Positions 53,461 through 63,187 of a stretch of 64,000 nucleotides of DNA are shown in pieces (the stretch's first letter is position 1; each line of letters starts with the position of its first letter). The stretch lies in assembly GCF_023515995.1 (NCBI RefSeq), contig NZ_CP097320.1, positions 186,001-250,000 on the forward strand. Direction: 5' to 3'. The notes beneath the pieces were generated by a model. The model was not told the origin of the DNA. It made no database searches and was given only the letters and a program-made list of their open reading frames with translations. The DNA is from Candidatus Mycobacterium methanotrophicum (GTDB lineage Bacteria > Actinomycetota > Actinomycetes > Mycobacteriales > Mycobacteriaceae). The position numbers and the translations under genes were made by a program.

Positions 53461-54590
53461 CGTTGTGTGACCTGCCTTTCGATGTCGTCGAGTGCGCGGG
53501 CAAGCTGTACCAAGTCGGCATCGGAAGCCGGTGACGGGCCAAACAGATTATGGCGCAACGACTCTGCATGAAATCCGCTGCGTTTCGCGGCGGCTGCCAC
53601 CACTGCAGGCGCGGACGCCTTACCGCTCAGGCCGAGCCGGGGTAGTAGTCGCTGCAGAGTCGCGGCGCGCAATGCTTGGGCTGCGCGATCGCGGGCCCGC
53701 CGCGACCGGTATAGCCGGCCGCGGCCCTCGACCGTCTCCGACGCGCGCACTACCACAGGAAGCTCCTCTGCGACCAGCGGACCGAGTCGACGGCCCTTCC
53801 ACAACGCAAACAGCAGCACCGCCAGCCAGAGTTGCGCAACCATCCAGATGACGTTATCGGGGATCAGCCCGAAGATCGTTGTCGAACTCGAAGATTCGCC
53901 TTCGACCCGCTGCGGGGCGTACCACACCAGCCGGGAATGCTGGCCGGCGAGATTCATTGCCAACGCGGCATTACCGGCCCGCAGCAGCCCTCCGTTCGTC
54001 ATAAAATCGGTGCTTCCGACCACTGTCACCGTGCGGTCGAAATCACGGTAGCGGACCAGCGCTCCGCCGTAGCAGCTGGTAACCGTCTGGTCAGGGGCAG
54101 CTTGAAAAATGTTGGACGGGCCGAAATCTACCGACTCGGCCCGGTTAGCTTCGCGTAGCGCACAATTCGGCTCGGTGCTGCGCACGCTGGCGGCACTGCT
54201 GCGGACACCGGGGGCAAGCGCGGCGCGGGCATGGGAGGTCGGCTCGACCAGCAGCAGATCGCCGGGCGTAGCGGCCAGCCGCTGCAGCAGCGCATCGCTG
54301 GTGACGCGCTGGGTCTGGGCGAACAGCAGCAATGTTCCCGGGCGTGCGGCGGTTTCTACATCGGCAATGTTGGCGGCGACCACAATGGTGACCCCGCGGT
54401 CCCGCAGCAGCGTGACCAATGCGTGAGCGCCGCTGGGTCCGGTCGAGGCCGGGTCCATCCGCCCGCCGGGACGGGGCCCCGTCAGATAGGCGCCGACCGC
54501 TGCGAACACGCAGACCGCGGCCAGCGCAAATAGCGGCCACCGCCATGACCGCCGTTGGCGTAGGACGGCAGTCATCGCACCGGCGCCCAT
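53457..54590 (-). CDS. DUF4350-type membrane protein
   Basis: A 377-residue protein: one N-terminal helix (WPLFALAAVCVFAAVGAYL), an extracytoplasmic alpha/beta domain with PGGRMDPASTGPSGAHALVTLLRDRGV and TLLLFAQTQRVT (GATase-like fold typical of DUF4350), a second helix (NVIWMVAQLWLAVLLFALWKG) and a basic C-terminal cytosolic tail. It commonly travels with MoxR, DUF58 and DUF4129. Overlaps both neighbours, so translation is coupled. Confidence 0.82.
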   Translation of the reverse strand: MGAGAMTAVLRQRRSWRWPLFALAAVCVFAAVGAYLTGPRPGGRMDPASTGPSGAHALVTLLRDRGVTIVVAANIADVETAARPGTLLLFAQTQRVTSDALLQRLAATPGDLLLVEPTSHARAALAPGVRSSAASVRSTEPNCALREANRAESVDFGPSNIFQAAPDQTVTSCYGGALVRYRDFDRTVTVVGSTDFMTNGGLLRAGNAALAMNLAGQHSRLVWYAPQRVEGESSSSTTIFGLIPDNVIWMVAQLWLAVLLFALWKGRRLGPLVAEELPVVVRASETVEGRGRLYRSRRARDRAAQALRAATLQRLLPRLGLSGKASAPAVVAAAAKRSGFHAESLRHNLFGPSPASDADLVQLARALDDIERQVTQR

Positions 54591-55225
54591 GCGTCGACCG
54601 GGGCGGACACACCCAGCCCTTGGCGACCGGCCGTAGACCGGGATCGCAGGTGGTCGTCAAGCTCGACAATCATCTGGTAGGCAGCCGGTGTCCCCGGGCG
54701 TTCGCCATAGGCGACGTCATTGAATACGTTTGCCGCGTGGGATAATTCGACTACAAGATGAGGCATGCGGGCACCGGCGTCACAGGCCAGCTCGTTGGCG
54801 GTGCGGCCCGGCGCTGGGTCCAGGATTCCGGCCTCCTCCAGATCGCGGGCCACTGCACGCAGCCGGTGTCGAATCGCTGCCGACCAATTACCTTCGGCGG
54901 CAAACTGTTCCGCGACACCACGATGCTGGTCGGCGCTGAGCTGGCCGGCATCGAGCAGCTGATGGTCGCCGCCGCCATGAGCGCGCATGGTGCGTCGCGC
55001 GACGCGGACGGCGATTACCATCGCGACGATCAGCAAGGTAAACAGCACGCTGACGGTGAACCATCCGCCCGGCACCGCAGAGCCGTTTTCGATGAGGCGG
55101 AAGAGCAGCTGGTGAATCCATTCATGCACCCGCTGCGCCAGCGATCCGTTGGGATAGATCGGTTTGTCGAGTTCGCGTTGGGCGGCCTGGTGCGCGGCAT
55201 CGCGGTCGATGTCAATGGCGGGCAA
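54572..55225 (-). CDS. DUF4129-type membrane protein
   Basis: A 217-residue protein with a single helix at about 58-78 (FTVSVLFTLLIVAMVIAVRVA), an N-terminal amphipathic region (HQAAQRELDKPIYPNGSLAQRVHEWIHQLLFRL) and the C-terminal DUF4129 domain: WSAAIRHRLRAVARDLEEAGILDPAPGRTANELA, ending LVVELSHAANVFNDVAYGERPGT. Its 3' end overlaps the DUF4350 gene by 19 bases. Fits the MoxR-DUF58-DUF4129 transglutaminase-like cluster except that no transglutaminase is present. Confidence 0.85.
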   Translation of the reverse strand: MPAIDIDRDAAHQAAQRELDKPIYPNGSLAQRVHEWIHQLLFRLIENGSAVPGGWFTVSVLFTLLIVAMVIAVRVARRTMRAHGGGDHQLLDAGQLSADQHRGVAEQFAAEGNWSAAIRHRLRAVARDLEEAGILDPAPGRTANELACDAGARMPHLVVELSHAANVFNDVAYGERPGTPAAYQMIVELDDHLRSRSTAGRQGLGVSAPVDAWAPVR

Positions 55226-55238
55226 CTTCGGCTCGTCG

Positions 55239-56438
55239 CTATACCGGCCGAGTCAGCCACAGATAGTCGGTAGAAGCCGCCGGCCGAGACTGCGCAGGCC
55301 GGCCGGCGCCGGACTGCAGGACCAGATCGAATGCCTCGGCCCGGATCCGGCGGTCGGTGTAGAGCAAGACGACGACGCCTGCGCTGAATGGAGCGGTGAT
55401 AATCCGCCCGATCGCCGATCCGACGGCGCCCACCGTCGCGCCGAGCAGCGACGATCCACTGGATCCCACCAGCAGGGCACCGACGAAATTGAACGGCGCC
55501 GCGAGCGCATTGGCGATCAACACCACCACCACCCAAGTCAGCACCCGGATGCCCAGCACTCGCCAAAAGCTGTTGCGGACCAACTTAAATGACCGCGTGA
55601 TCGCGTCGATCACCGGTAGCCGCTCCAGCACTATCAACACCGGCGCGAACGACAGGGTGGTGTAGAAGAAGACCACCGTCGCTATAGACACCAGCAGCAG
55701 GGGCAAACCGATGACAACGGCCGCCGCCGCGTTGCCGGCGGCGCCGACCGCCCCGATGATCAGGCCCACCAGGCCGACCAGCAACACCAGCCCAACCGAC
55801 TCCACCGCCACCAGGCCAATCAAGGCGGGCAGCCGCGCACGAATCTTGACCCACGTTTCGGCCGGGCCGATTGTTGAGCCGAAAACCGCCCGGCCCACAA
55901 CGACCGTGAGCATGCCGCTGAGCACAACGCCGGCCAGCCAGCCAACCACGCCGGCCAGCCCAGCTGACATCATCCAGGCCGCGATGTCGCCCTCGGTCAG
56001 GTCGTCGGGCGGGGCGGTCCGTAGCCGGTTGGCAGCAGCCAGGGGGCCGACGGCGCCGATCAACGTGATGATCTGCGTACCGACCACGACGATCGCAGCC
56101 AGCCCCAAAGTAGCCTTCAGGTTGGTCCGGATATAGGCGGCGGCGCCATTGAAAATGTCGTTGAGGCTCAACGGCCGCAACGGGATTATCCCGGACGGGA
56201 TCGTTGGAAAACGGTTCGGTGGTGTGCTGCCGTAGCCGGGCGGCGCCGCATAGCCCGGCGTAGGCGGATAGGGCGACGGAGGGTAGGAAGCGTAACCGGG
56301 CGGCGGTGGATAGTTGGCGGGCGGGCCGTAGCCAGCCGGCCGATACCCCGAATAGCCCATCGGCGGGTACGCGGGGGGACCATAGCCGAACGAGGGATAG
56401 TCCGGGTAATCGGGGTAATCGGGTGGCGGCGCGCTCAC
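55239..56438 (-). CDS. Multi-span membrane protein with Tyr/Pro-rich N-terminal arm (Rv3689-like)
   Basis: A 399-residue protein. Residues 1-90 are low complexity: PDYPDYPDYPSFGYGPP, GYSGYRPAGYGPP and GYASYPPSPYPP, likely disordered and cytosolic. After LRPLSLNDIFNGAAAYIR come about six helices forming a glycerophosphoryl-diester-phosphodiesterase-like membrane domain. GTG 56438 is taken because it starts SAPPPDYPDY directly; upstream codons read into a promoter region. First gene of the DUF4129-DUF4350-moxR-DUF58 operon. Confidence 0.8.
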   Translation of the reverse strand: MSAPPPDYPDYPDYPSFGYGPPAYPPMGYSGYRPAGYGPPANYPPPPGYASYPPSPYPPTPGYAAPPGYGSTPPNRFPTIPSGIIPLRPLSLNDIFNGAAAYIRTNLKATLGLAAIVVVGTQIITLIGAVGPLAAANRLRTAPPDDLTEGDIAAWMMSAGLAGVVGWLAGVVLSGMLTVVVGRAVFGSTIGPAETWVKIRARLPALIGLVAVESVGLVLLVGLVGLIIGAVGAAGNAAAAVVIGLPLLLVSIATVVFFYTTLSFAPVLIVLERLPVIDAITRSFKLVRNSFWRVLGIRVLTWVVVVLIANALAAPFNFVGALLVGSSGSSLLGATVGAVGSAIGRIITAPFSAGVVVLLYTDRRIRAEAFDLVLQSGAGRPAQSRPAASTDYLWLTRPV

Positions 56439-56615
56439 CAGGGAGAACCGCGGTCGTTGTTGGCCAAGCAGCGCCGCTCGACCCCATCGCTTCCAGCTGT
56501 ATGGTCGCCGGCGCGGGTCATGGCTCCATACTGTCGAGCGCCGGAGCATTTCTCAACGTCGTGCGATGCCGCACGGTCAGGCTTGCTTGGCGGTGTGGCG
56601 AGTAGCGTCTGCGCC

Positions 56616-57080
56616 ATGGCGGAACTCAAATCCCGGCTTCGGACAGATTTGACCGATGCGATGAAGGCGCGGGACAAGCTGCGTACCGCGACACTGCGCA
56701 TGCTGCTGGCCGCGATTCAGACCGAGGAGGTCTCCGGCAAGGCGGCACGGGAGCTCTCCGACGACGAGGTGCTCAAGGTGCTGGCCAAGGAGTCCAGGAA
56801 ACGCAGCGAAGCAGCCGAGATCTACACGCAAAACGGACGCGGAGAACTGGCGGCCAACGAGCACGCCGAAGCTCGTGTCATCGACGAGTATCTGCCGACA
56901 CCGCTCACTGAAGCCGAGGTCGCCGACGTGGCCGATACCGCTATCGCGCAGGTAGCCGAGCAATTGGGCGACCGGCCCAGCATGAAGCAGATGGGATTGG
57001 TGATGAAGGCCGCGACCGCGCTGGCCGCCGGCAAGGCCGACGGGGCACGGCTATCTGCGGCGGTTAAAGACCGGCTTTAG
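56616..57080 (+). CDS. GatB/YqeY-domain protein
   Basis: A 154-residue stand-alone YqeY protein related to the tail domain of GatB. The helical bundle MAELKSRLRTDLTDAMKARDKLRTATLRMLLAAIQ and the C-terminal KQMGLVMKAATALAAGKADGARLSAAVKDRL are characteristic. Proposed roles include tRNA amidation support, but unproven. ATG 56616 follows a weak site; the longer frame from 56457 is divergent-promoter sequence. It is the last core gene before the mobile debris. Confidence 0.9.
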   Translation: MAELKSRLRTDLTDAMKARDKLRTATLRMLLAAIQTEEVSGKAARELSDDEVLKVLAKESRKRSEAAEIYTQNGRGELAANEHAEARVIDEYLPTPLTEAEVADVADTAIAQVAEQLGDRPSMKQMGLVMKAATALAAGKADGARLSAAVKDRL

Positions 57081-57139
57081 CCGGCAATCGGCTCTAGGTG
57101 GCTGGTGTTTTTCGCGCGCCGTTGACCCGGAAATCGGCT

Positions 57140-57920
57140 GTGGTCAGTGAGAATGGTTGGGTGAGTTTGGGTTTGACGCCGAAGCAGGCGGATTTGTGGC
57201 GGACGACGGTGGACTTCTGCGAGGGCCGGGTGGCGCCGGACTCGATTTACGGCGTGCTGCATCGCATCGAGGGCCTCTCGGATCGGGAGGCGGTGCAGCG
57301 GTTCGCGTTCGACGCGCGGTGGAAGTATGCGGCAGGCGGGCTGGTCGGACGCAAGCGGGTGCTGGATTCGACCCCGCTGTATGACGCGGTGGCCACGATG
57401 GACACGGTCACGCTGATCCGCTCGGCGATCCGGGGGCTGTTGGCGGTGGCCGGCGCGGAGCTGCAGGCCGGGCTGCGCGCGCGGCTGTCCCGCGACGACG
57501 ATTACGCGCGGGCGGGAAAACCGGTGTGTGACTACGACGATGCGGAGGCGCGCGAGGAGCTGGTGGACGCGCTGGCCCGCGACGCGTACGCGCTGCTGGC
57601 CTGCCTGGATGAGCAGACGCTGGAGTCGGGGTTGGACAAGGCGGCCAAGCTGTTGGCCACCGTGGCCGGCCAGGACCTCGGCCAAGACGCCGGCGACGGG
57701 ATGTTCCGCATCGCGCGCCGGGTCGCCGCCGATCGGGTGATCTCCACCGCGGACCCCGATGCCCGCCACGGCCACAAGACCTCCGCGCGGGGTTTCGACG
57801 GATACAAGGGCCACATCGCGATCGACCCCGACGCCGAGATCATCACCGCCACCAAAGTCACCGCGGGCAGCGCCGGCGACGCCGAACCCGCCACCCTGCA
57901 GTCGCATGTAGGGATCGGAT
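57140..57920 (+). pseudogene. IS1182-family transposase remnant
   Basis: WVSLGLTPKQADLW, IEGLSDREAVQRFAFDARWKYAAGG and then VGRKRVLDSTPLYDAVATMDTVTLIRSAIR match IS1182-type transposases, but the section that should separate AAGG from the RVLDST block (about 40 residues) is gone in frame. The frame ends after GHKTSARGFDGYKGHIAIDPDAEIITATKVTAGSAGDAEPA, before the last catalytic region. Both an internal deletion and a 3' truncation near 57910 make it inactive. The remaining acidic site residues are in the DST and KGHIAIDPD areas. Confidence 0.75.
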
Positions 57921-57986
57921 TCCTTTGTGGGGCTGGTGGAGGTGGTTGCCCATTATGATGCCAGCCGACGCTGACATCGTGGGCGT

Positions 57987-58226
57987 TTAGGCCCGAGTGC
58001 GGGAGCTGGTGTGTCGGGCCGATGGGTTGAGGTGGCCGGATTCGGTGATGCGGCAACGGCATTCGGACTCGATGTGCTCGTTCCAGGGGATGCAAAGCAG
58101 GTTGCCGGTGCCGCGGCGGGCGGTGAGCTTGCCGGTGTTGATCCAGTCGTAGACCACGCCGGTGCTGACGCCGAGCCGTTCGGCGGTGTCAGCGACACTG
58201 ATCTCGCCGTCCGCGTAGGGGTTCGG
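57987..58226 (-). pseudogene. C-terminal piece of a site-specific recombinase (helix-turn-helix part)
   Basis: The minus strand reads GEISVADTAERLGVSTGVVYDWINTGKLTARRGTGNLLCIPWNEHIE, a DNA-binding segment found near the C-terminus of large serine recombinases of mycobacterial mobile elements. Just upstream, in another frame, VTRLGPTTATNELAGMLNG is related, so a frameshift separates them. No catalytic domain remains. Confidence 0.5.
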
Positions 58227-58317
58227 GGCCGTTGAGCATGCCCGCCAGCTCGTTGGTGGCGGTGGTCGGGCCGAGCCGGGTGACCATCTCGACCGCGGGC
58301 TAGGGACTGCGCACAGC

Positions 58318-58584
58318 TGTCCCGGGGTGAACGGCACGATCCACTCGGAGTTCGTCGGATGCGCCTGTGTGCCAACGGATCCCGTGTCCCACCAAGTCAC
58401 GGACACTATCTTCGAGCGGCTTGGGCTCGCCCCGTCGCAGCTGCGCCGCGACCGCATTCTCGACGAGGCCTCCCACACCGCCGACCCGGTCCACCTCATG
58501 CACGTGTTCGGCATCAGCGCCAAGACCGCCACGACCTACATCCAGGCCGCCCACCCTGAACGCCGCTCGACCGCACCTCGATAA
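58318..58584 (+). pseudogene. Probable integrase C-terminal fragment
   Basis: The frame encodes FERLGLAPSQLRRDRILDEASHTADPVHLMHVFGISAKTATTYIQAAHPER, a pattern I associate with the C-terminal tail of mycobacterial tyrosine-recombinase integrases. Catalytic Arg-His-Arg-Tyr motifs are missing. It lies 360 bases from tRNA-Pro, a usual integrase target. Recognition is by memory, so moderate confidence. The 58585-58835 stretch beyond it shows no gene I can support. Confidence 0.45.
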
Positions 58585-58841
58585 CACAGCTCGGGCACGC
58601 AACCCCGCTGCCAGCTACGCGAACTCGCACCACACTGGACCGCAAAACGCTTAAGCACGTGCATGTTCCACGATATCCACCACCAAGAATCGGCGAACCC
58701 GCGCGCTTTCGGCTGCTGCACCACGCCCACGTCTGCCAAACCAGCCGAGACTCCGTGCGTCTCACCCAGGCACTCCAAGGACAGGGGGTCAAAGCGTTGA
58801 TCTAACCACTATCGAACAAGCGGTGGCTGACACCCCATCAT

Positions 58842-58935
58842 GGGCAGATTCGTGTCCGCCACCGGGCAGTTCTTATTGGCCACCAACGGGCAGTTCTCGT
58901 GGCCACCGGTGGGCAGTTTCAGATGGCCATTGACG
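58842..58935. repeat. Four degenerate tandem repeats, IS21-like end
   Basis: GGGCAG begins at 58842, 58864, 58888 and 58911, each followed by a TT- or AT-rich start and a TGGCCA- or GTCCGCC-type end (22-24 base units, for example GGGCAGTTCTCGTGGCCACC). Multiple short terminal repeats of this type mark ends of IS21-family elements. No istA/istB is present, so only an end is left. Confidence 0.5.
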
Positions 58936-58941
58936 TACGAG

Positions 58942-59015
<74 letters not shown>

Positions 59016-59229
59016 CTTGAAGCTACGACAGCGTATCGCACCAACCCCGCGATTCGCCAAAGCGTATCGCGGCGGCCTGCTGCCCGGGATTCCCAATGGT
59101 CGTTGCTGTGCACGTCGCATCGAGCCCTGTGTAGGCCTGTGCACATACGTCGGCGTGGAATAAACCGGATGTCGGTGACCTTAAATAAACTAATTGGCGC
59201 TCGTCGGGTGCAAGGGAAGCGAGAGAATC

Positions 59230-59409
59230 ATGACGGTCTTGGGTGCCGTGGTGTTCGGCGGACTTCTGGCCCTTGGTGTGCTGTGGCTGCTGGTTACCGC
59301 TCCGGCCAGCGAGGTTGACCAGACCTGGAATCAGCTCGAGCGTTCGAACTCAGTCAAGGGTGCGGCGGGCTCGGAGACGTTGCCGCCGGCCGAGGTATTT
59401 TTGGGATAG
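59230..59409 (+). CDS. Small single-span membrane protein (59 aa)
   Basis: ATG 59230 follows GGGAAGCGAGAG. The 59 residues begin with a helix (TVLGAVVFGGLLALGVLWLLVTA) and continue with a polar tail (SEVDQTWNQLERSNSVKGAAGSETLPPAEVFLG). I know no family. Codon use and a good ribosome-binding site favour a real gene. Convergent with the metallophosphoesterase gene, 25 bases away. Confidence 0.55.
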   Translation: MTVLGAVVFGGLLALGVLWLLVTAPASEVDQTWNQLERSNSVKGAAGSETLPPAEVFLG

Positions 59410-59434
59410 TGAACGGCGACCCGGATCGCTGGAC

Positions 59435-60394
59435 TCAATGTGCTGAATACGTTGGCTGCGACCGGGCCCGGTCGCTACGCGAATCGCGCCCACCGATCGG
59501 CGCCGCAATCAATGTCAACAGGGTGGCTTCGGGCCTGCAGCAGAACCGCACCGGCGCAAATGGCGACGTGCCGATCCCGGCGGAGACGTGCAGGCGCATG
59601 GTGGCGCCCCACTTCGACGGACCCTTGGCGCGGGAGCGGTCTAGACCCGAGTTGGTGACCAGGGCTCCGTAGAAGGGCAAGCACACCTGTCCGCCATGGG
59701 TGTGCCCGGCCATCACCAGTTGGTACCCGTCCGCGGCGAAGCGGTCCAGCACGCGGGGCTCTGGCGAATGGGTCAGCCCCAGCCGCAGGTTGGCAGCCGG
59801 GCTGGCCGGACCCGCGATCGCCTCGTAGCGATCCCGTGCGATGTGCGGGTCGTCAACGCCTGCGGCCGCGACGTGCAGTCCTGACACTTCGAATTCGCGA
59901 CGGTTGTGGGTGAGATCATGCCAGCCGCGCTCAGTGAATGCCGCCCGCAAGTCCTGCCAGGGCAGCGGCTGCCCCTGCACGCGGCGACCCGGGTTCGTCA
60001 AATAGTTCAGTGGGGGCTTCGGGCGTGGTCCGAAATAGTCGTTGCTGCCGAAGACGAAAATGCCTGGCACCGAAAGCAGGTCGCTGAGGCTCTGAATGAC
60101 CGAAGGCACCGCCTTGGGATGCGCCAGGTTGTCCCCGGTGTTAACGACCAGGTCGGGCTCTAAGCTGACGAGTTCGCGTAGCCACGCCTGCTTGCGGCGT
60201 TGGCCGGGACGCATGTGGATGTCGCTGATGTGCAAGACCCGCAGCGGCGCGGAACCCGGCGTCAGCACGGGCAACGTCAGCTCTCGCAGGGCGAACGCAG
60301 TGCGTTCGATGATCGAGGCGTAGCCGATACCGGCGACAGCCGATCCGAGCGCAATAGCGCCGGTGCTTTTCAGAGCAGAAATAGCAGAAGGCAT
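59435..60394 (-). CDS. Calcineurin-like metallophosphoesterase (Rv3683-like)
   Basis: A 319-residue enzyme with an N-terminal membrane helix or signal anchor (GAIALGSAVAGIGYASII). Metal ligands are D58-x-H60 in HISDIHM, D88 in NTGDN, N118-D119 in GSNDYF (where most relatives have GNHE/D), a histidine in GLTHSPEP and GHTHGGQ near residue 230. Such membrane-anchored members hydrolyse phosphodiesters or lipid-linked substrates such as UDP-diacylglucosamine; the substrate here is unknown. It follows ponA2 by 56 bases and is probably cotranscribed. Confidence 0.88.
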   Translation of the reverse strand: MPSAISALKSTGAIALGSAVAGIGYASIIERTAFALRELTLPVLTPGSAPLRVLHISDIHMRPGQRRKQAWLRELVSLEPDLVVNTGDNLAHPKAVPSVIQSLSDLLSVPGIFVFGSNDYFGPRPKPPLNYLTNPGRRVQGQPLPWQDLRAAFTERGWHDLTHNRREFEVSGLHVAAAGVDDPHIARDRYEAIAGPASPAANLRLGLTHSPEPRVLDRFAADGYQLVMAGHTHGGQVCLPFYGALVTNSGLDRSRAKGPSKWGATMRLHVSAGIGTSPFAPVRFCCRPEATLLTLIAAPIGGRDSRSDRARSQPTYSAH

Positions 60395-60450
60395 AGGTTT
60401 CAGCCTACTGCCGTCGACGGTTGGCATCTGAACACACACCAGGAGGCCGC

Positions 60451-62874
60451 CTATGGCGGCGGCGGCGCAGCCGGCGGCGGCCCCAGGATCGGGATCGTGA
60501 TCGGTGGCAGCCCCGGAATCTCGATGACTTGCGAGCCCACCGGCACCGGACCGCCTTCCGGCGGCGGGGGCGGAGCCGGCGGGACGCCGTTACTGGTTTG
60601 GATGGTCACCACCGCGCCGGGGATCGTCTGGCCGTTGGGTGTGGTTCCGACCACCTCGCCGTATTTCGCACTGCTGTTTATCGAGGCGGGCTGTTCGGCG
60701 ACCTGGAAGCCGGCTTCCTTCAAGCGCTGCCGCGCCTCGTTGACGTCCAGACCCGCCACACTCGGGACATGAGAACCGGGCCCGCCTTCGACGTACTCCC
60801 GGTCGGTGGGGGGCAGGTGCACGTCGCCATAGATCGTGGCGATGGGCTTCATCGCGGTGAACCAGGTACGGGCCGGCTCGTTACCGCCATAGAGGTTGCC
60901 ATCGCCGCAGCGTCGCAGCGGTGACGAACACAGATCGGACGGCGAAGTCGAGTCGTCGTAGATATAGTTGGCCGCCGCGTACCGGTTGGTGAAGCCGACG
61001 AAGCCTGACGACCGGTGGGCCTCCGTGGTGCCGGTCTTGCCGGACACCGGCAGATTCCATCCCGCCGCCGCGGCGGACCCCGACGCGGTGCCGCCGCCCT
61101 GCGCGTCCTTGCTCATCGCATTGGCCAGCGTGTTGGCCAACCCTTCCGGTACTGCCTGGTCGCAGGCCTCGGTGGTGACCGCGACTGGGTTGCCGTTACG
61201 GTCGATCAGTTTGTCGATCGGATTCGGTGGGCACCACGTGCCTCCAGAGGCCAGTGTCGCCGCGACGTTCGACAGTTCCAGCGCGTTCAGCTCGAACGGT
61301 CCCAGCGTGAACGAGCCTATGTTCTGCCGCTTGATGAAGTCGGCCAAGCTTTCGTTGCTGTCGGGATCGTAGTCGCGGGAGCTGCCGGGATCGGCGTAGG
61401 ACCGCAGGCCGAGCTTGATCGCCATATCGACCGCGCGCGGCACCCCCACCAACTGGATCAGCCGGGCGAATGCGGTGTTGGGCGAGGTGGCCAGCGCATC
61501 GGTCACATTCATCGATCCGCGATAGTTGCCGGCGTTGATCACGCACCAGGTTTCCTTGGGGCAACCCTTGGCGCCGCCGCTTCCCATGCCCTTGGTCTGG
61601 AATCTGGCCGGCACCTCGAGTTGGGTGTTGATACCCATACCCATCTGCATCGCCGCGGCGGTGGTGAAGATCTTGAAGATGGATCCGGCGCCGTCGCCAA
61701 CCAGCGAAAACGGCTGCGCCCGCATGGTCTCGCCGGCCGCGCTGTTCAACCCGTACGTGCGGTTGCTGGCCATGGCCACCACCTTGTGCGAGTTCTTGCC
61801 CGGCTTGATCACGCTCATCACGCTGGCAATGCCTTCGAGGGTGGGGCTGGCGTAGGTATCGATCGCGTGCTTGACCGGCTCCTGTACGTCGGGGTCCAAA
61901 GTGGTGCGGATCAAGTAGCCACCCCGTGCCAGCTGCTCCTTGTTGATGCCGGCACGGGCCAGGTAGGCCTGCACGTAGTCGCAGAAGAACGCCCGATCGC
62001 CGGCTGCGATGCAGCCACGCGGTAACTCCTTGGGCTGCGGCAAGATTCCCAACGGCTCAGCCTTAGCGGCCCGCAGCGCGTCGGCCTCATTGGGCAGGTT
62101 CTCGATCATGGTGTCCAGCACCAGGTTTCGGCGGGCCAGCGCGCCGTCCGGATTGGTGTAGGGATTCAGCGCGCTGGTCGACTGGACGAGGCCGGCCAGC
62201 AGCGCCGCTTGCTGCCAGTCCAGGTCGGACGCGTTGACACCGAAGTAGGTCTGCGCGGCGTCCTGCACGCCAAAAGCGTTGTTACCGAAGGACACCAGGT
62301 TCAGGTAGCGGGTCAGGATATCCGGTTTAGCGAACGTCTTGTCAAGAGTGAGCGCCATCCGAATCTCGCGAAGTTTGCGCGCTGGCGTGGTCTCGACTGC
62401 CGCGCGTTTTTCGGCGTCGGTCTGCGCGATTACCAGCAGCTGATAGTTCTTTACATACTGCTGCTCGATCGTGGAGCCGCCGCGGGTATCAGCGTCGCCC
62501 GATGCGTAGCCGGCCAGCCCGGTCAGGGTGCCTTTCCAGTCCACGCCGTTGTGCTCGGCAAACCGCTTATCTTCGATCGAAACGATCGCCAGCTTCATGG
62601 TGTTGGCGATCTTGTCGCCGGGTACCTCGAAGCGCCGTTGCGAATACAGCCAAGCGATCGTGTTGCCTTTCGCGTCGACCATTGTGGTCACCGCTGGGAC
62701 TTCCCCCTCGAGCAGTTGGGCGGACGCGTTGCCGACGACTTCGGAGGCACGATTCGATGCCAGCCCGATACCGCCGACCAGGGGGAACAGCAGGGCCGCG
62801 ACGACGACGCTGGCCAGAACGCAGCACCCGACGAGCTTGGCGACGGTGATCGCAGTCGTGGGACGCTCCGGCAT
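60451..62874 (-). CDS. ponA2: Class A penicillin-binding protein with PASTA domain
   Basis: An 807-residue bifunctional peptidoglycan synthase. One N-terminal helix (LVGCCVLASVVVAALLFPLV) anchors it. The glycosyltransferase domain has E101 in SIEDKRFAEHNGVD and RGGSTIEQQYVKN. The transpeptidase motifs are S398-x-x-K401 (GSIFK), S464-P-N466 and K613-T-G (SGKTGTT). One PASTA domain follows at about 702-763 and a proline-rich tail ends the protein (PPAPPPPPEGG, PPPAAPPPP). Start ATG 62874; 62904 also possible. Position beside whiB4 matches PonA2 of M. tuberculosis. Confidence 0.95.
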   Translation of the reverse strand: MPERPTTAITVAKLVGCCVLASVVVAALLFPLVGGIGLASNRASEVVGNASAQLLEGEVPAVTTMVDAKGNTIAWLYSQRRFEVPGDKIANTMKLAIVSIEDKRFAEHNGVDWKGTLTGLAGYASGDADTRGGSTIEQQYVKNYQLLVIAQTDAEKRAAVETTPARKLREIRMALTLDKTFAKPDILTRYLNLVSFGNNAFGVQDAAQTYFGVNASDLDWQQAALLAGLVQSTSALNPYTNPDGALARRNLVLDTMIENLPNEADALRAAKAEPLGILPQPKELPRGCIAAGDRAFFCDYVQAYLARAGINKEQLARGGYLIRTTLDPDVQEPVKHAIDTYASPTLEGIASVMSVIKPGKNSHKVVAMASNRTYGLNSAAGETMRAQPFSLVGDGAGSIFKIFTTAAAMQMGMGINTQLEVPARFQTKGMGSGGAKGCPKETWCVINAGNYRGSMNVTDALATSPNTAFARLIQLVGVPRAVDMAIKLGLRSYADPGSSRDYDPDSNESLADFIKRQNIGSFTLGPFELNALELSNVAATLASGGTWCPPNPIDKLIDRNGNPVAVTTEACDQAVPEGLANTLANAMSKDAQGGGTASGSAAAAGWNLPVSGKTGTTEAHRSSGFVGFTNRYAAANYIYDDSTSPSDLCSSPLRRCGDGNLYGGNEPARTWFTAMKPIATIYGDVHLPPTDREYVEGGPGSHVPSVAGLDVNEARQRLKEAGFQVAEQPASINSSAKYGEVVGTTPNGQTIPGAVVTIQTSNGVPPAPPPPPEGGPVPVGSQVIEIPGLPPITIPILGPPPAAPPPP

Positions 62875-63187
62875 GGCTACTAGATTAGCGGCGCGTTGTG
62901 CCAATGTAAGCGCTCAGGTCTCTCTCAGTCGCAGCTCAGGGCCATGTTGGCCGTCGCTTCGTCGCATTTCAGGGGCATTTTCAAGATCGGACGGCACGGT
63001 CGTCCCAAAACAGGATGTATCGGACTGTTGCGTAATTGATACCTGACCACGTAGCTTATGCACACAATGAGATACAGGTAACACCGAAGCGGAGAGTGTG
63101 GCGCAGCTCGCATCGGCAGATCTCGTGGGTTTCCTGGATCTAACACGGGGTCGCCGGAGCGGTGGCAGGAGCTAAGGGGAATCGCTG

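Noticed and set aside
61015..62025. 336-residue plus-strand frame opposite ponA2
   Set aside because: Antisense shadow of ponA2 with His/Arg/Gly-rich composition and no domain.
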